Part shown: piece by piece, positions 6,587 to 15,699 of the stretch
Layout of the letters: every line of letters begins with the position of its first letter
Position numbering within the stretch: the first letter of the stretch is position 1
Assembly: GCA_946478975.1 (NCBI GenBank)
Contig: CAMLEO010000036.1
Coordinates: 1-34,996 of the forward strand
Length of the DNA: 34,996 nt
Reading direction: 5' to 3'
Source: an uncultured Steroidobacter sp.
GTDB lineage: Bacteria; Pseudomonadota; Gammaproteobacteria; Steroidobacterales; Steroidobacteraceae
Notes under the pieces: model-generated
Seen by the model: only the letters and a program-made list of their open reading frames with translations
The model's database searches: none
What the model was told of the DNA's origin: nothing
Translations under genes and position numbers: made by a program

Positions 6587-9277
6587 ATGAGCCGCAACTG
6601 CTTTCTGCGCTCCGCTGCTTTTGCTCTCATCTGTATCGCGACCACCAGGGTCGGTTATGCCCAGCAAGGGGCTGCAGTCGAGGAGGTGACCGTGACCGGC
6701 TCGCGCATCGCACGTCCCGCCAGCGAAGGCGCGACGAGCGTAGTGAAGATTCAATCCGACGATCTCGATGCGCTGGGTTTTCGGAATGTCATCGACGCGC
6801 TGGACCAGCAAACGCAGAACACCGGCTTCGTGCAAGGAGCAGATTTCGGCAACACCTTCACTCCTGCGGCCAATGCCATCAGCCTGCGCGATCTCGGCCC
6901 CAACCATGCGCTCGTATTGGTCGACGGCCGTCGGGTGGCCGACTACCCGACCGCTTATGAAGGTGAGGTCAACTTCGTCAACCTCGCGAACATTCCCTCG
7001 GCCGCGATCGAGAGAATCGAGATACTCAATGCCGGCGCCTCGGCGATCTATGGCTCGGACGCTATCGCCGGCGTCGTCAATCTGGTGCTCAAGAGGCACG
7101 TCGAAGGTGTCGAGCTCGGCGCGAAGATCGGCGCAACCGACCGTGGCAGCGGTGAGAATTGGCGATTCCAGGCCACCGGTGGGCACACGTTCCTTGATCG
7201 GCTGGAGACTGTAGCCGCGATCGAATTGAGTCACACCGATCGCATCTGGAGCCGCGATCGCGACTTCATGTCGTCCACTACGCGCGAAGGCGAGGCGCCG
7301 ACGGTCGTCTGGTCCCGCAGGAACCTCGATACAAATCGTTATATTTCTCCCGGCACGACCTGCGATCTATTGGCGGATTCGTTTGATCGCAGCGTCGCGC
7401 TGTCGATAACCAGGGCAGGGCCGGTGTGCGGCAGTGGTAAAGCGCAGCCGTCGTACTGGACGACCAAGACAGAAAACAGCAGCCAGAATTTATATGTCGC
7501 TGCCAACTATGAGTTCAATGCACATGCCGTGGCCTACGCCAGCGCCATTGCCGGATGGAACGATACGCGTAACAACACGCGTGGTCCCAGCTGGACTTCC
7601 GACGCCGCCAACAATGGCTTCTTTCTCAACGCCACGACCGGGAACTACGAGGTGTGGACGAAGCGAATCTCGCCGGAGGAAATCGGCGGCGCGACGCGAT
7701 TCGACCGAAAATGGCAAGACACATCGACTGTCCTCACCGCCGGCCTGCGCGGCCGTATAGGCGACAACGCCTGGACTTACGATGCCTCCTTCAGCAGCTC
7801 GAGCTATCGAAGCCGCAACACTCGTCCGCGCCTGCTGCGAGCAATCGACGATTACTATCTCGGCCCGCAGCTTGGCGCCGATCCGGATGGCGTCGCGATC
7901 TTCGCTCCGGACGCCGCCCGCTTCGCGGCGCCGCTCACGCCTGCGCAATTCGATAGTCTCGTTGGAAGGACCAGGAGTCACGACCGATCCTGGCTGCAAA
8001 CGCTGAGCGCCAGCGCGACTGGAGAGCTGTTCGATCTACCGGCCGGCGCTGTCAAAGCAAGCGCGTTGGTGGAGTACGGCAAACAAGGATTCAGCAACAA
8101 CCCCGATCCTTTGTTGAATCAAAACCTGTTCTATAACACCTTGCCGGCCGATCGCGTGAGCGGTTCACGCTCGCGATATGCGGGGTCGGCGGAACTACGA
8201 ATTCCGGTGATTGAGCCGCTGACGACAACGCTGGCCGCACGTTACGACGACTATTCGTTCGCAGGTCGCAGCGATGGGAAGCTCACGTACAACGCGGCGC
8301 TGGAGTACCGCCCGGTGCGTTCTTTACTGTTGCGCGGCAACTATGCGACGAGCTTTCGAGCGCCGGACATGAGCTACATCTTTCAGACGCAGGTTCGCGG
8401 CTACTACTCATCGACGACGGATTATTATCGATGCGCACTGGCGCAGCAGCCGCTGTCAGACTGCGAGTTCGCAAACGTTTCCCCCGGTTCGAACTACCTG
8501 CAGTCTGGAAACCGCGAGCTGGGCTTCGAGAATGGCAAGTCGTTTGGCTATGGCTTGGTGTTGTCTCCGTCGGAGGGCCTCGATATCTCGGTGGATTACT
8601 GGCGCATCAGCATCGACGATCTCGTGACCAGTCTCGATGCAGATACGCTCCTGCGCATCGAGGCGGATTGTCGAAGCGGCAGCCGCCCCGCAGGTTCAGC
8701 CGAATGCGTAGATGCGTTGCGTCGAATACAACGCAATCCCGCGGATGCGGCGCTGAATCCTATCGCCATTACCAACATCCTCATCGATCCTATCAATGCT
8801 GCCGAAGAGCGCGTCAGCGGCGTGGATGTCGGCGGAAACATTGCTTGGAAAATTGGCGGCTGGGGCGATCTGCTTTGGCGCCTCAATTACACTAAAGTGT
8901 TGAGCCATCGATATCAGCAATTCGCGAGCGACGTGAGCCGCGACGAATTGCACGCGCTCGACAACACCGACTGGCGCGACAAAGCCATCGTGAGCGTCAC
9001 GTGGTCGTTGAAGAAATTGGATACGACGCTGCAGGTCACGCGGTACGGGCGCGTGCCGAATGCAGCGCAGACGGCCTACCTGACACCCACTTCGCTGGCT
9101 AACTTGAGCCTGCAATACCAGTTGAACCGCAGCGCGTCGGTCGGATTCATCGTCAACAACGTACTCGATGAGATCAAGGACGACGATTCCTTCGGCTGGC
9201 CCTATTACCCCGTTGGCAACTACAGCCCGTACGGACGCGAAGCCTGGCTGGAAGTTGGATATCGGTTCGGTTCGTAG
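6587..9277 (+). CDS. TonB-dependent outer-membrane receptor
   Basis: An 896-aa outer-membrane active transporter. Residues 1-25 form a signal peptide (basic start, hydrophobic FALICIATT, cleavage near GYAQQ). EEVTVTGSRI is the TonB-box/plug start. The plug domain shows RDLGPNHALVLVDGRRV and IERIEILNAGASAIYGSDAIAGVVN. The beta-barrel fills the rest (ALEYRPVRSLLLRGNYATSFRAP, VDYWRISIDDLV) and ends in aromatic WLEVGYRFGS. In this subfamily (OM receptors of proteobacteria with many TBDTs) substrates range from siderophores to glycans; none can be named here. It stands alone, with no ExbB/ExbD/TonB nearby. It may import an iron chelate or the product of the neighbouring NRPS locus, but it is separated by ~0.9 kb and linkage is unproven. 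Confidence 0.93.
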   Translation: MSRNCFLRSAAFALICIATTRVGYAQQGAAVEEVTVTGSRIARPASEGATSVVKIQSDDLDALGFRNVIDALDQQTQNTGFVQGADFGNTFTPAANAISLRDLGPNHALVLVDGRRVADYPTAYEGEVNFVNLANIPSAAIERIEILNAGASAIYGSDAIAGVVNLVLKRHVEGVELGAKIGATDRGSGENWRFQATGGHTFLDRLETVAAIELSHTDRIWSRDRDFMSSTTREGEAPTVVWSRRNLDTNRYISPGTTCDLLADSFDRSVALSITRAGPVCGSGKAQPSYWTTKTENSSQNLYVAANYEFNAHAVAYASAIAGWNDTRNNTRGPSWTSDAANNGFFLNATTGNYEVWTKRISPEEIGGATRFDRKWQDTSTVLTAGLRGRIGDNAWTYDASFSSSSYRSRNTRPRLLRAIDDYYLGPQLGADPDGVAIFAPDAARFAAPLTPAQFDSLVGRTRSHDRSWLQTLSASATGELFDLPAGAVKASALVEYGKQGFSNNPDPLLNQNLFYNTLPADRVSGSRSRYAGSAELRIPVIEPLTTTLAARYDDYSFAGRSDGKLTYNAALEYRPVRSLLLRGNYATSFRAPDMSYIFQTQVRGYYSSTTDYYRCALAQQPLSDCEFANVSPGSNYLQSGNRELGFENGKSFGYGLVLSPSEGLDISVDYWRISIDDLVTSLDADTLLRIEADCRSGSRPAGSAECVDALRRIQRNPADAALNPIAITNILIDPINAAEERVSGVDVGGNIAWKIGGWGDLLWRLNYTKVLSHRYQQFASDVSRDELHALDNTDWRDKAIVSVTWSLKKLDTTLQVTRYGRVPNAAQTAYLTPTSLANLSLQYQLNRSASVGFIVNNVLDEIKDDDSFGWPYYPVGNYSPYGREAWLEVGYRFGS

Positions 9278-10211
9278 CGACGAGCGAGACAGTTCGGCTC
9301 GGCTGCGAGCTTGTTGATTGCCAGGTAACGGCTGAATCTGCTGGCTCCGCCTGTTCGGCAACGCGTGTATCGGGCTGCTTTTGCGAGCAGCCACCACAAC
9401 GCGACTACTGCAATCCGAATGACCCTTTTCCGTGGAGATCCAAGATTTCCGTGGTCAGGATGACGTTCGAAACGCTGTTCCCAACGATGTGATCGAGCGC
9501 CAGCACCAGTGCGTGTTCCTGTTCCGATAGCCGCCATGGCTTCGCTGCGAATACCGAGCAGATTGATAGGTCAACCGACTCATCAAGGCAGCACTGGTGA
9601 CGCTGCGCGCTGAGTTCCATGCAAGCGGGACAGGGCGCGCACGTGAGCGATACTCAACCCGCACTGCCAAGTCGCCGTATTAGAGGCATCGCCACGCTCC
9701 AGCTCGAATGTTTCTTTCGCGGATCGATCCAGTGTCGTGTAGCTGCGGGAGGATGCCTGATAGCACTGCTCACTGTCCCGGTTGGCTTACGGCGGAGGAG
9801 TGACGTCAACCAGAGCGTTGATGCGGTCAACGCATTTAAAAAAATATATGGTTGACAGCGGTGCGTCGTCGAGAGCAACTTACGGCAGCCCGATGCTTGT
9901 TGGCGAGTTAAAAGACTGAAGCTCCCGCTGGCCGGCATCGCTTACGGGAATATCGATCGGAGAAGAGAACAACAGCCAGGCTGGACGCCTCGTTCGCCGT
10001 CGTACGATTCAATCAGAAAGCCACGATGTGATCGGAACAGATCATGTGCGTGAAGCTCGTACAGCGGTGGCGCAGAAGGATGAAACGAAAATTTTGTAGG
10101 GGGTAGTCTTCCGCCATCTTCGCTATTCGGTGGCGAGCGGTGGGCTGTGCGCTCGGAATACGTACTGGGACCAACAACGTGTCTTGAACGAAGAAGACAT
10201 GGAGGTATCGA
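9278..10211. other. 934-nt gap between receptor and NRPS locus
   Basis: No gene I would defend. A minus-strand frame at 9405-9620 (71 aa, ATG 9620) has a protein-like hydrophobic pattern (PWRLSEQEHALVLALDHIVG) but no family I recognise; it may be a small ORFan or a remnant. An AT-rich island at ~9836-9850 precedes a TTGACA (9852-9857) without a matching -10. Immediately before 10212 is a strong GGAGG ribosome site for the ParB-like gene. Confidence 0.4.
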
Positions 10212-11096
10212 GTGGGCAGGGAAGTTATCCAGACCGTCAACCCGTTCCGTTGCCGCATGTGGGATCTTCACGATCGGCTGGACGCGCACATAACGGAAGA
10301 TAGCTGCAAGGCCGAGATCGAGAGCTTTCAGCGCCATGGCCAGATCGTTCCGGCGCTGGGGCGCAAGCTCATCGGCGACCCGGCTCATGACTACGAGCTG
10401 ATCTACGGCGGGCGGCGCTTATTCATCGCACGACATTTGAACAAGCCGCTGCTCATCGAAGTGCGCTCGATGTCGGATCGCGAGGCCATCATCGCCATGG
10501 ACATCGAGAACCGCCATCGGCAGGACATCAGTCCGTACGAGCGCGGACGCAGTTACGCCAACTGGCTGCGCTCCGGCAACTTCGGTTCCCAGGACGACAT
10601 CGCGAAGAGTCTGAAGATCTCGGCATCGCAAGTATCGCGGCTGCTGAAGCTGGCGCGTCTGCCGAGCGTGGTCGTCGATGCTTTCAGCTCAGCCTCGGAG
10701 ATCTGCGAGACCTGGGGCCTGGAAATTGCCGAGGCGCTGGAAGATCCGCAACGACGCCCGGCCATCATCCATGTGGCACGCAGCCTTGCAGCGAAGCAGC
10801 CTCGCGAGAACGCCGCGACAGTCTACCGGGAGCTGGTGCTGGCGGGCCAGAGGAGTCGCAATGTGAAGAAGCCGGCGCACGACGAAGTCGTGTTCGACAA
10901 CGGTGGTGTGCCGCTGTTCCGGGTGCGTTATCAGCGCAACGCCGTGGCGCTGGTGCTGCCGATGGGGAAGTTGTCGCCGACATCTCTGGGTCACATACGA
11001 CAAGCAGTGTGCCGGCTCATGCAGAGTGCCGAGGACAGTGCCTCATCCGCCAATGTCATGAAAAGCAGCGACTCGGCCAATCATGGACTTGCCTGA
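10212..11096 (+). CDS. ParB/RepB-like DNA-binding regulator
   Basis: 294 aa; GTG at 10212 chosen because GGAGG (10201-10205) lies 6 nt upstream. The N-terminal ParB/Srx-type nucleotide-binding fold is visible in YELIYGGRRLFIARHLNKP (~61-79), matching the GERRxxA box. ENRHRQDISPYERG (99-112) is the ParB box II-like segment, and DDIAKSLKISASQVSRLLKLA (~128-148) is the helix-turn-helix. The C-terminal ~100 residues do not look like the ParB dimerisation domain I know. No ParA gene and no obvious centromere-like repeats are visible, and it heads an NRPS locus (113 nt before NRPS-1). It is therefore more likely a transcriptional regulator of the cluster, or a relic of a mobile element, than a chromosome-partition protein. 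Confidence 0.85.
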   Translation: MGREVIQTVNPFRCRMWDLHDRLDAHITEDSCKAEIESFQRHGQIVPALGRKLIGDPAHDYELIYGGRRLFIARHLNKPLLIEVRSMSDREAIIAMDIENRHRQDISPYERGRSYANWLRSGNFGSQDDIAKSLKISASQVSRLLKLARLPSVVVDAFSSASEICETWGLEIAEALEDPQRRPAIIHVARSLAAKQPRENAATVYRELVLAGQRSRNVKKPAHDEVVFDNGGVPLFRVRYQRNAVALVLPMGKLSPTSLGHIRQAVCRLMQSAEDSASSANVMKSSDSANHGLA

Positions 11097-11209
11097 TTTC
11101 ACGCTGAAAGTGGTGTTCGCGTCGCGCTCGTTGCTGGAACTGTAGTTTACAAATACTGCATTCGACCACAGCATCGTCCGGGCGGCCACCGGTGGAGCAG
11201 GAGATCCAG

Positions 11210-14200
11210 ATGCACAGTGTTTCCGAGCAGCAGCGCCAGTTGTTGGAACAGATCGTCGAGCAACGCAGGCGGCGGCGCGACTCGCAGGCGGAAGAGAGGT
11301 TCGCGGCATCGTTCTCACAAGAAGGTCTGTGGTTCCTTCACGAGCTGTTCGAAGTCGGCTCCGCCTACAACGTGGCGATCCTCAGGCGAGTGCGTGGATC
11401 GTTGGATGTACCGGCGCTCCAACGTGCATTCACCGAAATCGTTCGCCGGCATGAGGCGCTGCGCACCCACCTCGAAGAAGGAGCCGATGGCGCGACCCAG
11501 GTCATCGAGGCTGCGAGAGAGCTGCAGATCACCAACGTCGATCTGAGCGCACTGAAAGAGTTCGACCGGGTCGTCGAGATGGGCCGGCTGCTCGACAAAC
11601 ATTCACGGGCACCGTTCTCGCTGGCGCAGGGGCCGCTCATCAGAGTGGTGTTGTTGAAGTTGGCCACGCGGGAGCACGTGCTGCTGATTGTCCTGCACCA
11701 CATAGTGTCGGACGCCTGGTCTGCCGGCATTCTCACTCGCGAGCTGGGTGTGCTGTACACGGCCTTTCATCGTGGCGAGCCGTCGCCTTTGCCGGAGCTG
11801 GAAGTGCAATATGCCGACTACTCCGTCTGGCAGCGGCAATGGCTGCAAGGAGAGGTCCGGAAACAGCTGCTGGATTACTGGCGCACGCAGCTCGCTGATG
11901 CGCCGCTGGCGCTGGAACTGCCCACAGACTTGCCTCGATCGGCGATGTCACGTTTCGAAGGGGCCTCTGTGCCCGTGTCCTTGTCGGCGGAGCTGTCCGC
12001 GGCCCTGACGAGAGTCAGTCGAAAGGAACGAACATCGTTGTTCATGCTGCTGATGGCGGCATTGCATGTGTTGTTGAGTCGCTGGAGCGGGCAGCGGGAT
12101 GTGCTGATCGGTACGCCGCTCGCAGGGCGCAGCCTGCGCCAGACCGAAGAGATGATCGGCTTCTTCGTCAACATGCTGCCGATTCGTGCACAGGCGCTGG
12201 ATCATCTGAGCTTCAGGGCCTTCCTCCGGCAGGTGCGCGAGACGGCACTGGATGCCTACGCCCATCAAGATATCCCGTTCGAGACGCTGGTGACGGAGCT
12301 GCGGCCAGATCGCGACCTGTCGCGGGCGCCGATTTTTCAGACGCTGCTGGTGTTGCAGAACCAGGAGCAGGCACAACAACCCTTCGTGCTGGGGGACCTG
12401 GAGCTCGGCACCTTCCCAGGCACCGAAGTGGCGGCCAAGTACGAGCTGTCGTTGTATCTGCAAGAGAAGTCCGACGGCATTCAGGGCTACTTCGAGTACC
12501 GGACCGATCTTTTCAACGCCAGCACGATCGAGCGCCTCGCCGGTCACTTCGCGGTGCTCCTGGAAGCGGTTGCCGAGAATCCGGAGACGGCGCTCGGGCA
12601 GCTCCCGCTGTTGGGGCCGCAGGAGCGGGAGCAGCTGTTGAAGAGTTTCAACAATACGCGCGCGCAGTACGATGAATCGCGTTTCATCCACGAGCTCTTC
12701 GAGCAGCAGGCGCGCGAGTGCCCGCAAGCGGTGGCAGTGGTGTATGAGCAAGACCATCTCACCTACGCACAGCTCAACGCGCACGCCAATCAGCTGGCCC
12801 GCTACCTGCGCGCTCGGGGCATCGGCCCTGAGGATCGTGTGGCACTGTGCGTGGAGCGCAGCCTGGAAATGGTGGTGGGCGTGCTGGGCATTCTCAAGGC
12901 CGGTGCTACTTACGTGCCGCTCGACCCCCAATATCCCCCGCAACGCTTGCAATACATGATCGATGACTGCGCCCCCGCGCTGTTGCTGACTCATGCGGCG
13001 GCTCGCGATCGCATTCCAGCGCCGTCCGTGCCGGTGCTGCAATTGGATATCGCGTCCCCCGATCCGGCGCTGGCAGCGTCGTCCAGGGAAAATCTCTCGG
13101 TGCAAAGCATAGGTTTGCTCCCCGATCACCCGATCTATCTCACCTATACCTCAGGCTCCACCGGGCAGCCCAAGGGCGTGCTCAATACTCATGCCGGTGT
13201 GCGTAATCGTTTGCTGTGGGGGCAGCACACCTTTGCTCTCGATACCAGCGACCGCGTGTTGCAGAAGACGTCTTACAGCTTTGATATTTCGGTGTGGGAG
13301 TTGTTCTGGCCGCTGATGTGCGGAGCGCGCCTGATCCTGGCCCGTCCGGGAGGCCAGCGCGACAACGCCTACCTGGTGCGCCTCATCCAGACGCAAGGCG
13401 TCACGGTGTTGCATTTCGTTCCGCCGATGCTGCAGCTGTTCCTGAAGGAGCCGCAAAGCGCAGCCTGCCGCTCGCTGCGTCATGTGATATCCGGGGGACA
13501 GGAGTTGCCCGCGGCGCTGGCGCAAGAGTTCTTTAAAGTCCTGCCCGGCGTCCAGCTGCACAACTTGTATGGTCCGACGGAGGTCTCGATCGAGGCCGCG
13601 CGTTACAGCTGTTCACCCGAGGATCGAGCCAAGACGGTGTCGATCGGTGGTCCGATCGGCAACACGCAGATCCATATATTGGACGGTTGGGGCGAGCTGG
13701 TGCCCATCGGCGTCACTGGTGAAATCACCATTGGCGGCGTTGGAGTTGCGCGCGGCTACTGGCGCCGCCCGCCCCTGACCGCCGATCGCTTCATTCCCGA
13801 CCCCTTTAGTGACAAACCCGGCGCGCGGCTGTATCGAACCGGCGATCTGGGGCGTTGGCGAGCCGACGGCACCATCGAGTTTCTTGGCCGCAACGATTTT
13901 CAAGTGAAGATCCGTGGCTTTCGTGTCGAGCTGGGAGAGATCGAATCGGCGCTCGTGCGTCACCCCGCCGTGAGCCAGGCGGTGGTTCTGTCTCGGGAAG
14001 TAGCGCCCGGCGATATGCGGCTCGTCGCCTACGTGGTTGCGAAACCGGGCATCACGATGCCCGCAGGCGAAGTGCTGCGAGCGGAGCTCAAGTCGAGCTT
14101 GCCCGAATACATGATCCCAGCTGCATTCGTCGAGCTGGCCGCGATGCCGCTCAATCCGAATGGCAAGATCGATCGCAAGGCTTTGCCCGCACCCGATGGC

Positions 14201-14524
14201 GCAGCGGCGAACGAGCAGCAATACGTCGCCCCTCGCACGCCCAACGAACAGCTGCTGGCACAGATCTGGGCGGACGTGCTCGTGACCGAGCGGGTCGGAA
14301 TTCACGACAATTTCTTCGAGCTCGGCGGCCATTCGCTGCTGACGTTGAGGATCGTGGCCAGGATTGCCGAGCGCACCGGGATCAGCCTGCCGGCGTGGAC
14401 GGTGTTCCAATCGCCTACGGTCGCCGCCATGGCTCAGCGCATGGAGGAGTCGACGAGCTTCGCCGAGGACGAGCTTGCGGATGATGGTCAGCCCGAGGTC
14501 GAGCTCGCCGAAGGAATCATCTAG
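11210..14524 (+). CDS. NRPS-1: condensation-adenylation-PCP module
   Basis: 1104 aa; ATG at 11210 has AGGAG (11199-11203) 6 nt upstream, better than GTG at 11192. Domains: C (~20-465), catalytic HHIVSDAW (His163, His164, Asp168); A (~475-980) with A3 TSGSTGQPKG (from 647), NLYGPTE, YRTGDLGRWRADG and A10 NPNGKIDRK; PCP with Ser1042 in DNFFELGGHSLL. No thioesterase or epimerisation domain. By manual alignment to EntF, pocket residues read D692, I693, W696, H735, I760, G762, L786, I794, E795, K. This resembles no code I can assign with confidence, though the D-x-W-H start and the L-I pair recall Ser-type pockets. The acidic tail after the PCP (EDELADDGQPEVELAEGII) could be a docking peptide. It starts with a full C domain, so it either accepts an acyl/peptidyl unit or is lipo-initiated. 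Confidence 0.95.
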   Translation: MHSVSEQQRQLLEQIVEQRRRRRDSQAEERFAASFSQEGLWFLHELFEVGSAYNVAILRRVRGSLDVPALQRAFTEIVRRHEALRTHLEEGADGATQVIEAARELQITNVDLSALKEFDRVVEMGRLLDKHSRAPFSLAQGPLIRVVLLKLATREHVLLIVLHHIVSDAWSAGILTRELGVLYTAFHRGEPSPLPELEVQYADYSVWQRQWLQGEVRKQLLDYWRTQLADAPLALELPTDLPRSAMSRFEGASVPVSLSAELSAALTRVSRKERTSLFMLLMAALHVLLSRWSGQRDVLIGTPLAGRSLRQTEEMIGFFVNMLPIRAQALDHLSFRAFLRQVRETALDAYAHQDIPFETLVTELRPDRDLSRAPIFQTLLVLQNQEQAQQPFVLGDLELGTFPGTEVAAKYELSLYLQEKSDGIQGYFEYRTDLFNASTIERLAGHFAVLLEAVAENPETALGQLPLLGPQEREQLLKSFNNTRAQYDESRFIHELFEQQARECPQAVAVVYEQDHLTYAQLNAHANQLARYLRARGIGPEDRVALCVERSLEMVVGVLGILKAGATYVPLDPQYPPQRLQYMIDDCAPALLLTHAAARDRIPAPSVPVLQLDIASPDPALAASSRENLSVQSIGLLPDHPIYLTYTSGSTGQPKGVLNTHAGVRNRLLWGQHTFALDTSDRVLQKTSYSFDISVWELFWPLMCGARLILARPGGQRDNAYLVRLIQTQGVTVLHFVPPMLQLFLKEPQSAACRSLRHVISGGQELPAALAQEFFKVLPGVQLHNLYGPTEVSIEAARYSCSPEDRAKTVSIGGPIGNTQIHILDGWGELVPIGVTGEITIGGVGVARGYWRRPPLTADRFIPDPFSDKPGARLYRTGDLGRWRADGTIEFLGRNDFQVKIRGFRVELGEIESALVRHPAVSQAVVLSREVAPGDMRLVAYVVAKPGITMPAGEVLRAELKSSLPEYMIPAAFVELAAMPLNPNGKIDRKALPAPDGAAANEQQYVAPRTPNEQLLAQIWADVLVTERVGIHDNFFELGGHSLLTLRIVARIAERTGISLPAWTVFQSPTVAAMAQRMEESTSFAEDELADDGQPEVELAEGII

Positions 14525-14571
14525 TCGACTATTGAGAAACAGCGACTCGGGCTCCTGCCACTCGCGCTGTG

Positions 14572-14608
14572 GCGCCCGTGGGAAAAGGCGTGACTTTTCC
14601 TCGGGCGC
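14572..14608. terminator. Long hairpin between convergent NRPS-1 and AKR genes
   Basis: GCGCCCG (14572-14578) and GGAAAAG (14581-14587) pair with CTTTTCC (14594-14600) and CGGGCGC (14602-14608): 14 base pairs around a 6-nt loop, with a 2-nt/1-nt internal bulge. It sits midway between the ends of two converging genes and could terminate transcription from both sides. A small GCCGCC-TGC-GGCGGC hairpin follows at ~14611-14625. Confidence 0.6.
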
Positions 14609-14697
14609 TCGCCGCCTGCGGCGGCGGGCACATCCATGTGCCTGGGGTGGCTCCAGTAAAGTTTCATGGCTTGCGGGTCGGCGGAGCCGATGGAGAA

Positions 14698-15699
14698 CTA
14701 CTGAGACCACTCGGTGGGCACTCGATCCCAGCGATGCTGGCGAAGCTGCTCCATGAGCACGCCGGGTAATCGTCGTCCATCGCTGCAGGCCATGTTGTTA
14801 CGAACGTGCGTCGGCCGGCGCATGCCGGGAATCACGCAGGCAACATCGGGGTTTTGAAGTATGAAACGCAGCGCCAGGTCGGGAAGGGACCAGCCCGGTG
14901 GCAGCAGCTGTTTGAGTGCTTCCGCGCGCTTGACACTCTCGTGGAGGTTTTCGGGAACGAAATAGGAGTTGCGCCAGTCGCCCGCAGGCCAGGTTGAATT
15001 CGGTGTGAGCGTGCCGGTCAGCGTCCCCTCATCGAACGGCACTCGCGCAATCACCGCGATGTCGAGCTCGCGACAGACACCAAACAACTCGTCCTCAGGC
15101 GCCTGATCGAAGATGTTGTAGATGACTTGCACCGCGTCGATGAGGCCCGTTCGCAGGGCGCGGATGACATTCGACGGCTCCCAGCGGTTCACGCTGATGC
15201 CCACGGCATCGATCACACCGTCGGTCTTGAGCCGCTCGATCTCTCGCTGCCACGAAGGATCGTCAGTCCAGCTGTCTTCCCACACGTGAAAATGCAGCAG
15301 GTCGATGCGATCGGTTTGCAGATTGGCCCGCGACCGTTCTGCGTACGCCCTGATGTGATCTGGCGGAAACACATCGTGCAACTGCATGTGAGGCTTGGAG
15401 GGCCAGCACCGATTCTTCGGAGGAATCTTGGTCGCCGCGTACAGGCGGACGTCGCTGCGACGTCGCAGGATCTCACCTAACAGTACTTCACTGTGCCCGC
15501 GCCCATAGATCCACGCGGTGTCGAAAAAATTGCAGCCGAGGGCGATGGCTTGCTCCAGGCTTTCCAGGCTCTCCGGATCGCTGGCTCCGACCCAGCCGCC
15601 TTCACCGGCACCCACACCCCACATGCCGTAGCCGATCTCGCTGACCTGCCAGCCCAGCCGTCCAAAGCGTCTCGTGAGCATGCGCTGCAACCGTGTCAT
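14698..15699 (-). CDS. Aldo/keto reductase
   Basis: 333 aa; ATG at 15699 overlaps the NRPS-2 stop (ATGA), showing translational coupling. The catalytic tetrad of the AKR superfamily is visible: Asp60 and Tyr65 (NFFDTAWIYG), Lys91 (YAATKIP), His138 (DLLHFHVW). The TIM-barrel strands, VGISVNRWEPSN and the C-terminal LPDLALRFILQNPDV follow the L-glyceraldehyde/aldose-type AKR pattern, NADPH-dependent. Because NRPS-2 ends in a reductase domain that releases an aldehyde, this enzyme is well placed to reduce it (or a keto group) to an alcohol. That role is inferred from context. Confidence 0.9.
   Translation of the reverse strand: MTRLQRMLTRRFGRLGWQVSEIGYGMWGVGAGEGGWVGASDPESLESLEQAIALGCNFFDTAWIYGRGHSEVLLGEILRRRSDVRLYAATKIPPKNRCWPSKPHMQLHDVFPPDHIRAYAERSRANLQTDRIDLLHFHVWEDSWTDDPSWQREIERLKTDGVIDAVGISVNRWEPSNVIRALRTGLIDAVQVIYNIFDQAPEDELFGVCRELDIAVIARVPFDEGTLTGTLTPNSTWPAGDWRNSYFVPENLHESVKRAEALKQLLPPGWSLPDLALRFILQNPDVACVIPGMRRPTHVRNNMACSDGRRLPGVLMEQLRQHRWDRVPTEWSQ

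Noticed and set aside
9405..9620. 71-aa minus-strand frame in the gap after the TonB receptor
   Set aside because: Hydrophobic pattern looks protein-like, but no family, ribosome site or context supports it; reported only in the gap description.
9852..9857. TTGACA as a promoter of the ParB-like gene
   Set aside because: No -10-like hexamer at 15-19 nt spacing; distance to the gene is over 350 nt.
11948..13129. 393-aa open frame antisense to NRPS-1
   Set aside because: Runs wholly inside the intact C-A region; the residue pattern is that of a shadow (Arg/Gln/His/Leu rich) with no recognisable domain.
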